A stretch of DNA of 64,000 nt from Mycteria americana (lineage: Eukaryota > Chordata > Aves > Ciconiiformes > Ciconiidae): positions 126,581,577 through 126,645,576 of the forward strand of contig NC_134365.1 of assembly GCF_035582795.1 (NCBI RefSeq). The letters are read 5' to 3'. Of this stretch, positions 53,193-64,000 are shown one piece after another. Under the pieces are notes generated by a model that saw only the letters and a program-made list of their open reading frames with translations, was not told the origin of the DNA and made no database searches. The number at the start of each line of letters is the position of its first letter. The stretch's first letter is position 1. Position numbers and translations under genes: made by a program.

Positions 53193-56100
53193 ACTATTTA
53201 ACTTTGTCATTCAGTCACAGTTGCAATGTTCAACCACTATGTTGTGGCCTATGTGGATCTTAAGGTGCAAAGAAAGATGCTGTGTGTAAGGCAAGCAGTC
53301 AGCTTAAAATGGAAAATAATGCATTTCCAGGAACTGTAGTTGATAACCTGTGACTAATTTTTTTCCAGTTTCCACTTTTTTGATTGTTTAGCTTTTATGG
53401 AGAACTCTCTTATTATGTTACAAATATGTAGAATATATGGCAAAAAAATATACTGAAACTGTAATTCTTGCTAATAGGAAATGCCTCCATTAATAAGGCA
53501 ACATTAGTCATTACTGAAGGAGCTTTTTCTAAAGATTTGTAGAGAATATGGTAGTTTTGGGTGCTGCAGGGTGGATAACAGAAGGACTGTCACGGTTCTG
53601 TCAAACTTCATGACCATACAGAGGAGAAGAATTTTAAGAGGTTGCTATGAAGTTCTCCTAAAATGAAGGAGATCTGCGCAGATTCTAATCTGTTGCTGTA
53701 TTTGTCTTCGTGGCTTTCAACATAACTTTTGCTAACAATAGAAGAGTAGAACACTCTGAGAAAAGGAGCATCATCCATTTGTATTTTCTCTTTATTGGTA
53801 AATTTGTGAGATCCATATTTTTTTCCCGGTGTACCTGAAAGCACAGGAGCTGGCTTTTTCTCTGTTGGTACCACAGGACTGCTTAAATTCTGAATTAAAA
53901 ACTCCATAAACTGCTGTTTTCTTTGCCCAAAGTGATCTTATTTGCTCTCAGTAGAGCAATTGGAAACTTAATTTAGGCAGATTATGATGTAGCTTTTAAA
54001 ATGTTTGGGGCTTTTTTAGAGAAATTTAAAAAAAATATGGAGATTCTCCTGTAAAATATTGGTAGATAGCAAACTTCTATAGCTCTACATTTCACTCATG
54101 CATCCTGAAGAATCAAGAGGTGAAGGAGCAATGTCCCCTGTGATTTTCTTCTGTAACTGATATCAAGGGTTTACCTGGGGAGAGGAGACATGAATACTAT
54201 ATATCATTGCATACCTACAGTGTGCTCTTGTGGATCTGTATGCATACCAACGTAGAAAAATAACTGATTTTCAAAGCCTTTAGCACGCCTTTTCTGTAAG
54301 AACTTCAGAAATTAGACTTCCGTGGTACTCAGATAATTTTATTTATTTTTTTTAAATCTTGCCTGTGAATTTAAATAACTATTAGCTGTTGAAAATAGTC
54401 TGTATTCTAAATGTATTCTGCTGTTTCATTTCTGCTGTCTGTAGAAGAATTTTTTTTTAACTTAAATTCAGTGTCTGGTGTTCCTAAATAAAGATCTGAT
54501 GCACAACATAAAAATATTGATTGTAGGATTGTCTTTTGTAAGATTGTGATCTGAAGCTAAACCTTTTTCAATAGATGGGAAAGATGGATAGGGAAACAGA
54601 GGAGATGGGACATAACTGTGCATTCTAACCAAAAATCCAAATCCGCACTTGACTAAAATACAATAAAGAAAGTCTTTATTATAAATCATTAATATAGACT
54701 TTGCAAAACTGGTACAGGGTCCTTGTGTTGCTGTTTAGCTTGCAATTTGTAGAAGTGGAGTTTTCCGTGTGCTAAAGACAGTTATTCTTGAGAATTACTC
54801 AGCAGTAATTGCCAGGAGGAATGGTAAATTTCAGTAATGCACTTGGTTTACAGTTTTATTGGGATTTAATTTTTTTAACTTTCCTGAAGAAACAAGAAAA
54901 TTTCTATCCTTGTTTTTCTGTTTGTCCTAATATGCAGATTTTAGCTAATGGGTGAAAAGAGTAAAGAACGTAGGACAGCTAGTGAAAGAGGTTCTATCAG
55001 TTGACAGGCTGACAAGAGTTATCAAAGTCAATCCTGCTGTGTTGTTTTTTGCTGTTCTGTAAAGCTAAATCTTGAGGTGCTTCTTCGTAGACAAGCATTT
55101 TTCTGTCTTTTAGCAAGCTAAGATCTGTGGCTGATGAATTTTGCTCAGCTATAACTTACAGGATGGATTAAATTGTTGATAAATGCTACTGAACACTATC
55201 AAATTTAGTGTCAGGTCTTAAATTATTGGGGGTTTGCCTCATTGTTGACCCACTACACAAGACGTTTTTGTGCTGGTGTGCTACAGTAATTAAAATGTGT
55301 AACCTTAAGGTTGTGAAAATTTATACCTCAGACACCTGTGTTTTATGCAAGAGTGGATGGAACTGAAAAGTTAAAACTAATAATGATGCTTTTATCAGGC
55401 TTTTTTTCAGAATGAAATAACTGTATCTGGTAGCCTTCTGTTATTGCCATGAGTTAGCTTGCATACTTGGGCTTTGCAGAATAAGAACTCCAGTAGGATT
55501 AAATACAGAAGGATGATCTGAGCTATTTAATGATGGATCAGTAATTCAGTCTCAAATTAAGTATTTTCAGAGAAGAAAACTAGATTTCAAAAGTGTTTGC
55601 AAAAGATTTCACTTGAACATATATTGGAATGGCTTTGGCATACTGCATTTTAACTCTGTGTGTGTGTGTACATATATGGGTGGGAGGTTTGTGTGTGTGT
55701 ATATATGTATCATGTATATCTATGCCAATTTATATTATTAATAATGTACTCATTCAACTACCTCAACTGAAACTCCATGGAAAGGCTAGATCCAGCTTGG
55801 TTATCTCCTTGAAGCTGCTGTTATTTTGAGTGAGTGTTTTGAATATTATAGCAGTTTTGCCAGGGAATTGGGTATAGGAATTCCTCATGGTATGCAGGAA
55901 TCAGTGCTCTAAATATGTTGCCACACATTCATTTTAATGTAAAACTTAGTACTATCAGCCAATAAAGTTTCTGTCTGCAGGCATAGTGCTGAGCTTCTAA
56001 TGAAGCCATAATTTATTATGAGTTTATCCAGGGATACCACAGACACTAAAGTAAGTTGGAAACTAAAATATACAGCTGAGTTCGGAGCAAAACTCTTATT

Positions 56101-56284
56101 CTGACAGTTATCTGAACAAGTAGATTTTGTAACTAAATGACTAAATACGAAACAGCCTGATTAAAATTCCCTTTTAATTCTGATATTGCAAGATGTCAAA
56201 GCTACTTTCTGACATCAGTTTTTTCTTTTGTTGCTCTGTATTTGACATTATTCTTTGATTTTTATGCCTAGCCAGGTGTGCTAG
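53193..56284 (+). other. CASK: CASK intron 1, no gene seen
   Basis: AT-rich DNA with small TG/TA microsatellites near 55658-55712 and homopolymer tracts. I recognise no exon, RNA gene or mobile element. Confidence 0.55.
55658..55712. repeat. Interrupted TG/TA microsatellite
   Basis: Two short TG runs, at 55658 and about 55690, pass into TATATG text. It is an imperfect dinucleotide repeat that could be polymorphic. Confidence 0.65.
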
Positions 56285-56664
56285 TAAGCTACAAAAAGTA
56301 TCTCTCCTGCTCTCATTTCTGTGCTAAAGTCTAGGGTTGTGATCCTGCTTTTTGCCTTGCTCCTTCCTCCTGGGATCCTGAATTCCACCATCTCATGGTC
56401 CTGCAGCAAAGGCTGCCCCTGATCTTTAGTAGTTCTTTCTTGTTTGTAAGTGTGAGGTTTCAACAGACCATCTCCCCTCATTGATTCCTCAGTCACTTGT
56501 GTCAGGAAGTTAACATCAATGTATTCCAGAAACCTCCTGGATTGCACACACCCTGCTGCTTTGTCCCTCCAGCAGATATCAGGGTGTTTAAAGTCCACCA
56601 TGAGGACCAGGGCCTGCAAATATGAGGCTTCTTCCAGTTCTCTGAAAAAGCCCTCATCTGCTTC
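56285..56664 (-). mobile_element. Minus-strand CR1 host element, downstream half (endonuclease C-terminal part)
   Basis: The minus-strand translation contains [13 protein letters not shown], then ALVLMVDFKHPDICW, then QSRRFLEYIDVNFLTQV, and finally DHEMVEFRI and SKAKSRITTLDF. These are consecutive parts of the CR1 APE-like endonuclease. It continues the fragment at 57684-58345, from which it is separated by the nested plus-strand CR1. It stops after the TTLDF block with no RT or 3' UTR. That is unusual, because LINE insertions normally lose their 5' and not their 3' part, so a later deletion is likely. Confidence 0.88.
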
Positions 56665-57682
56665 ATGGAACAGAACCTTCTGGAGGATATGTCAGAACAT
56701 ATGGAAAGCAGGGAGGTGATTAGAGACAGCCAACATGGCTTCACCAAGGGCAAGTCATGCCTGACTAATCTAGTGGCCTTCTATCATGGAGTGACTGCAT
56801 CGGCAGACAAGGGAAGAGCTACAGATGTCATCCACCTAGACTTCTGTAAGGCCTTTGATACAGTCCCTCACAACATTCTTGCCTCTAAATTGGAGAGGGG
56901 TGGTTTTGATGGATGGACTGATAGATAAGGAATTGGCTGGATGGCCACATCCAAAGAGTTATAGTCAATAGCTCAATGTCCAAGTGGAAACCAGTAATGA
57001 GTGGTGTCCCTCAATGGTCCATACTAGGACCAATACTATTTAATATCTTCATCAATGATATAGGCAGCGGGATTGAATGCACCTTCAGCGAGTTTGCAGA
57101 GGACACCAAGCTGAGTTGTGCAGTTGGTTTGCTAGAGGGAAGGGATGCCATCCAGAGGGACCTTGACAGGCTTGAGGAGTAGGCCCGTGCAAACCACATG
57201 AAGTTCAATAAGGCCAAGTGCAAGGTCCTGCACCAAGGTCAGGGTAATCCTCAGTATTGATACAGACTGGGTGGTGAATGGATTGAGAGCAGCCCTGCAG
57301 AGGACTTGGGGATACCAGTGGACAAAAAATTGGACGCGAGCTGGCAACGTGTGCTGGCAGCCCAGAAAGCCAATCATATTCTGGACTGCATAAAAAGAAG
57401 TGTGGCCAGCAGATCAAGGGAGGTGATTCTCCCTCTCTGCTCTCATGGGACTCCACCTGGAGTACTGTGTCCATTTCTGGGGTCCCCAGCACAAGAAAGA
57501 CATGGACCTGTTGGAGAGAGTCCAGAGGAGGGCCATGAAAATGGTCAGGGGGCTCGAACACCTCTCCTGTGAAGACAGGCTGAGAGGGTTGGGGTTGTTC
57601 AGCCTGGAGAAGAGAGGGCATCCAGTGAGGACTGGATGACCGTTAAAAGTCCCTTCCAACCCAAACCATTCTATGATTCTGC
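56665..57682 (+). mobile_element. Nested plus-strand CR1 (RT to 3' end) inside a minus-strand CR1
   Basis: It begins [15 protein letters not shown] at 56665 and runs through [18 protein letters not shown]-type motif A (here [16 protein letters not shown]), [13 protein letters not shown] and FAEDTK (motif C, with Glu replacing the first catalytic Asp). It continues with [26 protein letters not shown], then the CCTTCCAACC 3' UTR and ATTCTATGATTCT. The frame breaks at the stop near 56926, the stop at 57181 and elsewhere. About 0.4 kb between the LFSLEK block (57600) and the 3' UTR (57630) is missing compared with 45978-47230. It sits exactly in a gap of the minus-strand CR1. Confidence 0.9.
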
Positions 57683-57683
57683 A

Positions 57684-58345
57684 TTTTTCCTAACCAGGCA
57701 GTCTGTAGCAGACACCCGTCACAAAGTCTCCCATATTGGTTGTATGCTAATCCTGACCCACAGTCTGTCACCTGGCTCCTCATCAGTCCCAAGGCAGAGT
57801 TCCATACATGAAGCTGCTCTCTTACATAAAGAGCAACTTCCCCTCTCTACTGTCCCAGCCTGTCCTTTCTAAAGCCTTGTACCCACCCATTGCAGCATTT
57901 CAGTTGTGTGAGCCACCCCACCATGTTTTTGTGAACCAAATGAGACTGTAGCCCTGCACCTGCATGCAGACCTCTGACTCTTCATGTTAATTCCCCATGT
58001 GGCATGAGTTACTGTACAGGCACTTCAGGAAGGCACCTAGTTGCGGTGATTTCCCAGAAGAGGTAGGAGAGCTGTCCCTGTGCTGTCCTGTAGGTGCTTC
58101 CTTATTTATTAAGCTTGAAATTGGTCATTACAAGGTCTCTGCTGTCTGTATCGCTCTGCTCACTTTGGTCCTCATTTCCCTCCCCATCATTCCTAGTGTA
58201 AAACTCTCCTTTACCAGGATGACCACCCTGTTGGCAAAAATGCTTTTTGCCCTACTTGGGTGGAAACTGTCACTTCCTAGAAGTCCTCGATCCTCAAAGA
58301 GGATACCATGCTCCTAAAAGCCAAATAAATCCTTGCTGCCAACTT
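57684..58345 (-). mobile_element. Minus-strand CR1 host element, upstream half (5' region and endonuclease N-terminal part)
   Basis: Read on the minus strand, this gives KCLYSNSCHMGN, then TKTWWGGSHN and AAMGGYK, ending in a decayed TGVCYRLPG. This is the N-terminal half of CR1 endonuclease (consensus KCLYTNA-SMGNKQEEL, ITETWW, MDGYKL, GVCYRPP). Sequence beyond about 58030 is the part upstream of the endonuclease, and its outer edge is uncertain. The TGVCYRLPG end joins logically to the [11 protein letters not shown] start of the fragment ending at 56664, showing one element split by a later insertion. Stops and frameshifts are frequent. Confidence 0.82.
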
Positions 58346-59923
58346 CAGCTGCACAGCTAGTTGCCCGGTTAGTATGACTTAAAAACTGCTTGGACGTGTG
58401 TTTGAAGGGAATAAATACCATCATAAGCTTTCATTAAAGTTTTGGGGGTTGTTTTGGTTGGGTTTTGGTTTTCACTTGTACATGTTTGACCCAAAGTATT
58501 GGGTCAGGTATTTATATTTTTGCATCTTTACGAGTACGGTTGTACAGTTATTTGAAAACCCTGCCAAGAGGAAGTTGCTTTCTGTGGTTGAGCAATGTAT
58601 TCTGTGTGATCTATAGCACTTCTCTTTCTCTTTTTCTCTCTCTTTAAATTATTTTGACTAGAGAAGCACAATGAAGAAAAAATAGTATCATAATTTGATT
58701 TCTTTTTCCCATTTCCCTCTCTCCCATCCTCAACTGCCGGTGCTTTTCTCCTGATTCACTTTTTCCTAAATGTTGCCTTTCTTAGCAGTTTACTTCTGGT
58801 TCTGTTTTGTATAGCCCTAATTAATCTAAAAATATGGTTAGACCTAAATTTACAATGAAATTTCTAGTATAAAACAGGAAGGTGCTATGGTAGGGTTCTG
58901 TAGCACATGTTCATGCATTTAGTCCAAAAGCAACTGGCAGTTTTAAATCCTGGTTTTGTTTAAATTTGTAACCTCACTGTTTGAATACTTGGGATTCTTC
59001 ATAGCTCCAAGTATGTGCTATCATTCAAACCATAGTACTAGCTAAATTCTCTATTTTTGCTTTCTTTTAAAAAGATAGGAAAGTTGGTGTGGATATATGC
59101 TTACTGCTTCATGTGTTTATAGCCTAGAACAAAGCTGGAAGCTGCGTTTCTACTGCTGGGCTCCTTTCTGGTGACAGCAGTAGCAGCTGCCACCAGCTAC
59201 TTGTGGCAGCCAAGCAAGCTAAGCTTGGGAATGCCTCAAATAGGCAGCAGCAAGTTTCTTACTGAACAGTCTCCTAATTCTTTTTTAGGACTTCTACCAG
59301 TGTCACTAGATTTTTTTATTTGGTTGGTTGGGTGGGTTTTTTTAGAACATCAGTGCACAGGTGGTTTAGTGCTTTGAGACAGTAATTTAGGGACCACAGC
59401 ATTTATCACTGCAACTGAAATCACTTTTAGTTTGAATTTAGAGTGACATAACTGAAAGAAGACTTTGACTTTTTGCTTGTTGGTGTGAGAATATGTAAGG
59501 AAACAAACTAAGATCTACTCGTGGACCCAAGGTGTTGGTCATCTGCCTCATTTCACTATTCAGTCCTTGAATAAAATATAGAAAGGGCAGCTGGAAACTG
59601 GTGAAATGTCAGGTGCTGTTCCTGACCTGGACCATGAATTAAACTTCCTATTTTTGCCAATGTCCCAAAGGTCAAATAATCACTTGCAGGAGTGTGGGAT
59701 CTTTCAGCATGTGCACCTTACATGGTCACACAGAGATAGAGTCAATGCTCTGTTTCCTGCTAATTTCATAGTTCCAGGAATAATTTGTTCTTTGGTCTTT
59801 TTTAAAAAGCGGTGCTAAAAAATTTGTCCTCTCCTGGCAGGTTGCTAGCACCCCTGTGCTATCGTCACATTGGTACTGGCACAACTTTTAGTACAACTGT
59901 GTCTCAGAGCTGACTGGGAAATT

Positions 59924-59950
59924 GATCCAGTGATGATCAATCACTGGATC
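59924..59950. repeat. Perfect 11-bp inverted repeat with 5-base loop
   Basis: GATCCAGTGAT is followed by the 5-base spacer GATCA and then its exact complement ATCACTGGATC. It could extrude as a hairpin. It has no T-run or other sign of function. Confidence 0.85.
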
Positions 59951-60607
59951 CAGTAATGAAAAAAAGGAAAAATATTAAATGTGGCTTTTAAGTAAAGGCT
60001 TTACCTTTAGTTCAGGTTGTTAACAGTTCTATTAAATGTTTAGCAATTAGAAAAATAATGCTGTGGGTTTTTCAATAAAGAAATTGTGAAATGATCATAC
60101 AAGACATTATGCTGTATGTGTATTAATAATTGTCTTGTAGATGATTATAGTTCATATAGGAATAATAGTCCTGTAGTTAATATATTTTGTATGGTAGAGT
60201 CTTTCTAATGACAAGATCATGCTAAAGAGAGACCTTTAACTTTAAATTAGCTCATGAAGAGAAGAGTTGCATTTAAAATTCATTAACACTTGTTCTACAG
60301 GAAGCTGGTATCTCATGTTTAAATACTTACGGTACAAACAACAGTGGTTAATTTTCCTACTATACTTATATAACTATATACCTTCCAAATATTTAGTAAA
60401 GTGAATAGCCCTATTTAGTTTTAAAGGTTTTTCTTGTAGCTGCATTAGCTTTTTCCAAGGCATCTTTAATTTTTGAAGTTAGTGAGAGAGATGACAAGTT
60501 ACTAAAAAGTAACTTGTTTAAAGTTAAGAAAAAGGCTGAACTAGTACAAATGGTATAGACTAATGTTTTTTAATAGAGATATCTAGGCTGTTGAAATGCA
60601 ATCTGTA

Positions 60608-60686
60608 CTTTAAAAAAACTGAAAAAACCCCCAAACAAACACAAACACAAAAAAACCCACCAAAAACCAAACAAAAAACCCCCACC
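60608..60686. repeat. A/C low-complexity tract
   Basis: About 79 bp, nearly only A and C, with ACAAAC and AAACC blocks and A-runs. Same type as 40855-40990. Confidence 0.8.
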
Positions 60687-62529
60687 CTGACTTTGAACAG
60701 TATTATATGCATTAAATTTATAAAAATACAAGGAACTGCTGTTCAGAAACCTAACAGATCCAGATGGAAGAGAGAAACTAAATTTTCTTATCTTCTGTCA
60801 GATTTTTCATTCCAGTACATTGTTGAAAGCTTCAGATTTCAAGAGGTCAGAATTCATTCATTTATCCCCTGGAGAGCGAATTCAACAACCTTCTATAAAT
60901 ATCATAACCAGGAAGCTTTTTCCCAATATTCAGCTGAATGTTCTTAATAAATCCCATAATCCTTCCATAATTTAAAATGTTATGAATCACCCTAAAGGCT
61001 GATGATTTCAGTCGTAAATTCAATTTCTGAAATATCAGAAGTTTTCCAACATCTTTAAAAGAAAACCTGAAGTATTTATGTTTTCCTTCCCTTCATATAT
61101 GATCTTGATGACAACTCATGAAATTTAATACTAATCTGCATACTTTTGAGACACACAAGACAGACTTTCTTTTCAGGATACTTTTTATTTTCCAAACACA
61201 TGAAGGTGTTTGGCAGTTCAGAGGCCAAACTCCTGTAAGAATTACAGGAAGCTGTCTGTCTGGATCAAGATCCTTTGGATAATTTAGCTTGGCTGATCAG
61301 TGCCACACCAGAGAACTTCCTCACTTAGAAACTTGGTCTCTCTTGCTGACCTCAGTAACTTCTATTTATTGGTTTCAAAGGGTCTTGTGAATTGGTATGC
61401 ACACAGAAATATCCTTGAGGCTATGATTTTAAGTGACAGTTAAACTGAACTGAGATTTTTGTTTTTTAAATGCAAAATTTAAATATTGAGTTATACAGGA
61501 AGCAATTTTGATTGAACTGATTACCAGAATAAATTCTTTAGATTCAGTTATTGGTTTTGTGGCAGATACAGATTGCTAGTATATATGTGTGTTTTAAAAA
61601 CATTGCTTTGTTCGACCATTGCTGTCTTTTAAGTTTGAGACTTAACTATTGTGTAGTGGTAGCATCTTAAATGCGGGTTTTGTTGTTAGTCCGATATAGG
61701 GAAACGAGAGGCCCTCAGAGAATTTCTGAACCTTTTGCATGTATTACAGTATAAAGGTGACGCATTTTTAATTTTGAGGAACTGCCATATGTTACCACAG
61801 ACATAACAACAGTATTTAAAGGAGGTTATTTCCAACAAAATGTTAAGTTTCTTCTCTACTTCTGTAATGGCCCATGCAAGTTAGTTTTACCTTTTTCCAT
61901 TCTCATGTACACGTAGGAAACTTCTGATTTTTTGTATCGCAGCAGTGTTGAAGCAGCTGAATTGTGGTGGTGTAATCCAAGCAATGAGAAAACCCCTTCT
62001 GTCAGTCAGATCTGCTAGTGCTTTCCTCTCACTTTCCATTTGTAGCTTGGTTCACTGGTTTCATTAAAACAAACAAAACGCTTACAATATGATAAATGTG
62101 AAGTATTCCATAATGTACTAAAGAAGAAATGAAAACAGAGCATTCAAAGAGGAAATAGTGAAAAAAGGGAAGTTTTCTCACTGGTCAGTTTTAGATTAGT
62201 TGTCTGTCAGGTTATTTTGAAAGAAAAAACACTAAATTGAACTCTACTGATTAAACTGTGCTTTTTTTGATGCAACATTTGAGGATGATTGCTGCAAAGG
62301 AGGATCTGGACATCTTCCAGAAAGGGAAAAAACTAAACACTATAGTAGTGGAAATTATGAACTTCTAAATACAGCATCTACCACTTGAGAATGGAAAAAC
62401 TAGTAACAGGCTTTGGGGTAGGCTAAGGCTGGTCAGTTGGAAACAACTGAGGAGAAGAATGCATCTATACTAGGTGGCTATATGATGTAGGTGTGGAGGA
62501 GGTGAGTACAGGATTGTACCAGGCACAAT

Positions 62530-62760
62530 ATTTCCGGCAGAGAAGAAAGCATCAATAACATTGTGCAAACTTTTGCTAAGACCTCATCGGGAGTACTGCT
62601 CACAGTTCTGGTTGCTTTTGTTAAGAAAAATTAAAACTGGAACAGATGCAGGGAAGAGATTCTGAAATGGGAGAGCCTATCACTAAAAAGCGCATTTTGT
62701 TAGGCTTGGCAAAATCTGTGAGAGAGAGAGAGAGAAGAGGAAGTACTATGTAAGCTCAGT
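62530..62760 (+). mobile_element. Probable very old CR1-like LINE remnant
   Basis: The plus strand near 62576-62630 translates as LRPHREYCSQFWLLLLRK, matching the conserved CR1 ORF2 block VRPHLEYCVQFWAPxxKK. Downstream text is only weakly CR1-like, and a GA microsatellite (about 62720-62740) interrupts it. Boundaries are guesses. It could instead belong to another LINE of the CR1/L2 group. Confidence 0.45.
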
Positions 62761-64000
62761 TTTGTTAGCAGGTCTAATAGATATAAAGTGGCCATTAATA
62801 ATCTTAAAGTGGAAATTTAAAATAGAACCACAATGCAGGAGGGAGAGATGGTAAGTCTTTCTCCTTTCGGTTGTAGGGAGCAGTTAATGCATGTAAGTTC
62901 ACCTGAGTGTGTAATCTCATGGAGGAATTTTTGGCAACAGTGGTGGCTGACATACTCCCATTCTTCTTTCTCATCTTGCTCTCTGTGCTATGTGTTGTCG
63001 AAAGCCTTGTAATTGCAAGACAAAATACGCACAGTGGAGCCAGCTATATGTGGATTTACCTAAGACTTTCTCAGTTAGATGAGTTCCTTTGCTTCATTGC
63101 ATGATTGCACGTATGCTATATTAGCACAGCTCCTACAGGTGGCTGTAGGACCATATGAAAAATCACTGTGGTCTGAGACTAGATTCACTTTCAGCAGCAG
63201 CACGGCTTAAGCACCCCCTGTGTCCTAGCCATTTGTTCCTGGTTTTGACTGTCTTGACACAGCTCTTTGTGTAGCCATGCTTTAAGCCACACCAAGCAAC
63301 TGCCCTGGATGAAAAGTAACACAGTTAAAAAAAGGGAGAAGTGGTTTGTGTGGGATATTTGGGTGGTTTTTGTTTCTTCTTTGATTTGGTTCAGTGTAAC
63401 CATGCCGAAGCTGTTTCAGGACAGCACAATAGCTAGAAGCGTTGCTGGTTTGGCCAGTACTGCTGCGGAAGAAATGCTGGTGAAGCAACAACTTGAGATG
63501 GAACGAGGCTGTGTTAATACATGAATGGGATAGAAAGACTCTCGGAATGGTAAAAGAGCAAAGTAATGATCATTGTCTCTAGCTGATGAGCCTGAAGATA
63601 CTCTACAACCTTTCTCTATTCTTTTGGAGGCAAAGCTATTATTTTTAATATAGTCCCTTTTGTTCCTGTGATTGAAGTGCTCTTTTTAACACATTTGTTC
63701 ATTCTTGCTGCTATTCTTCTCACTGTTGAATGATTTCATACCTAATGTAGTAGTTTTATAAATTTTTTTCCAGATTTCCTTCACTACCTCCTGATCTTGT
63801 GCACTAGGTCTTTCTTCACAAAGAACAGAAAGGGGCAAAAGATTTGGTCAGATGTTAAAGGAGTCTGTTAGGAGAACAGCATCAGTTTTTCTGAACACTT
63901 TTGAACTGATGCTCTTGATTCAGCTGCCGGTGTGTTGTATTTTTCAATGAAGTGTTACAGAATGTTAGAGCGTAAAAATAAAATTTTGGGGATTTTGATT
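62761..64000 (+). other. CASK: CASK intron 1 at the window end, no gene seen
   Basis: AT-rich sequence without a recognised exon or repeat. An open frame at 63267-63524 ends in an unusually Ala/Glu-rich, soluble-looking peptide, but I recognise no family and its upstream half is low-complexity hydrophobic text. CASK exon 2 was not seen before the window ends. Confidence 0.5.

Larger units (their letters stand above)
58346..62529 (+). other. CASK: CASK intron 1, no gene seen
   Basis: AT-rich intronic DNA. It contains an A/C low-complexity tract at 60608-60686 and a perfect short inverted repeat at 59924-59950, both listed separately. No exon, RNA gene or further transposon was recognised. Confidence 0.55.

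Noticed and set aside
56285..57682. Twin-priming (5' inversion) of a single CR1
   Set aside because: The inverted endonuclease piece continues on the far side of the plus-strand copy (57684-58345), so a nested insertion of one CR1 into another explains the arrangement better.
63267..63524. 85-codon frame with an Ala/Glu-rich end as a possible CASK exon or new gene
   Set aside because: It does not match the CASK exon 2 sequence that I know, has no convincing acceptor and donor pair, and its first half looks like translated low-complexity sequence.

Overview
The window looks like vertebrate, most likely avian, nuclear DNA. It has one GC-rich CpG-island promoter in an AT-rich background. Its interspersed repeats are almost all CR1-type LINE retrotransposons, several ending in the ATTCTATG-type 3' tail typical of bird CR1. 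I see no Alu/B1-like SINEs, no L1, no retroviral pol and no bacterial-style gene organisation. The species cannot be fixed from the sequence alone.

The only host protein-coding sequence I can support is the first coding exon of CASK (calcium/calmodulin-dependent serine protein kinase, a MAGUK scaffold) on the + strand. It has an ATG at 12930 in a strong Kozak context, 19 complete codons of the CASK N-terminus, and a consensus GTGAGT donor at 12989. It lies near the 3' side of a CpG island (about 11580-13290) that carries a palindromic CRE, an NRF1-like site, GC boxes, CGG triplet runs and an alternating GC tract.

Layout. 1-11579 is upstream intergenic DNA with one old antisense CR1/L3-like remnant (about 6150-6985) and a perfect 32-bp tandem duplication (5359-5422). 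11580-12988 is the promoter, 5' leader and exon 1. From 12989 to the window end is CASK intron 1. I did not find exon 2, so the intron is probably more than 51 kb long.

The first 21 kb of the intron is nearly free of recognisable repeats. The second half holds CR1 copies in both orientations: a minus fragment at 34690-35075; a plus copy with an internal deletion at 35177-36062; a plus copy at 45978-47230; a detached plus fragment (47690-47852) abutting a near-complete ORF2 element (47853-51120); a plus 3' tail at 52625-52698; a plus copy (56665-57682) nested inside a minus copy (56285-58345); and a doubtful old copy at 62530-62760. All are broken.

I found no convincing new biological system. 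The most unusual item is a 146-bp segment present twice about 2.6 kb apart (50452-50597 and 53047-53192, no gaps, 6 mismatches). One copy interrupts the ORF2 of the large CR1 and is flanked by a short duplication of CR1 sequence. The nested CR1, the scrambled order at 47.7-47.9 kb and the G-rich tract 25 bp past the exon 1 donor are secondary items.
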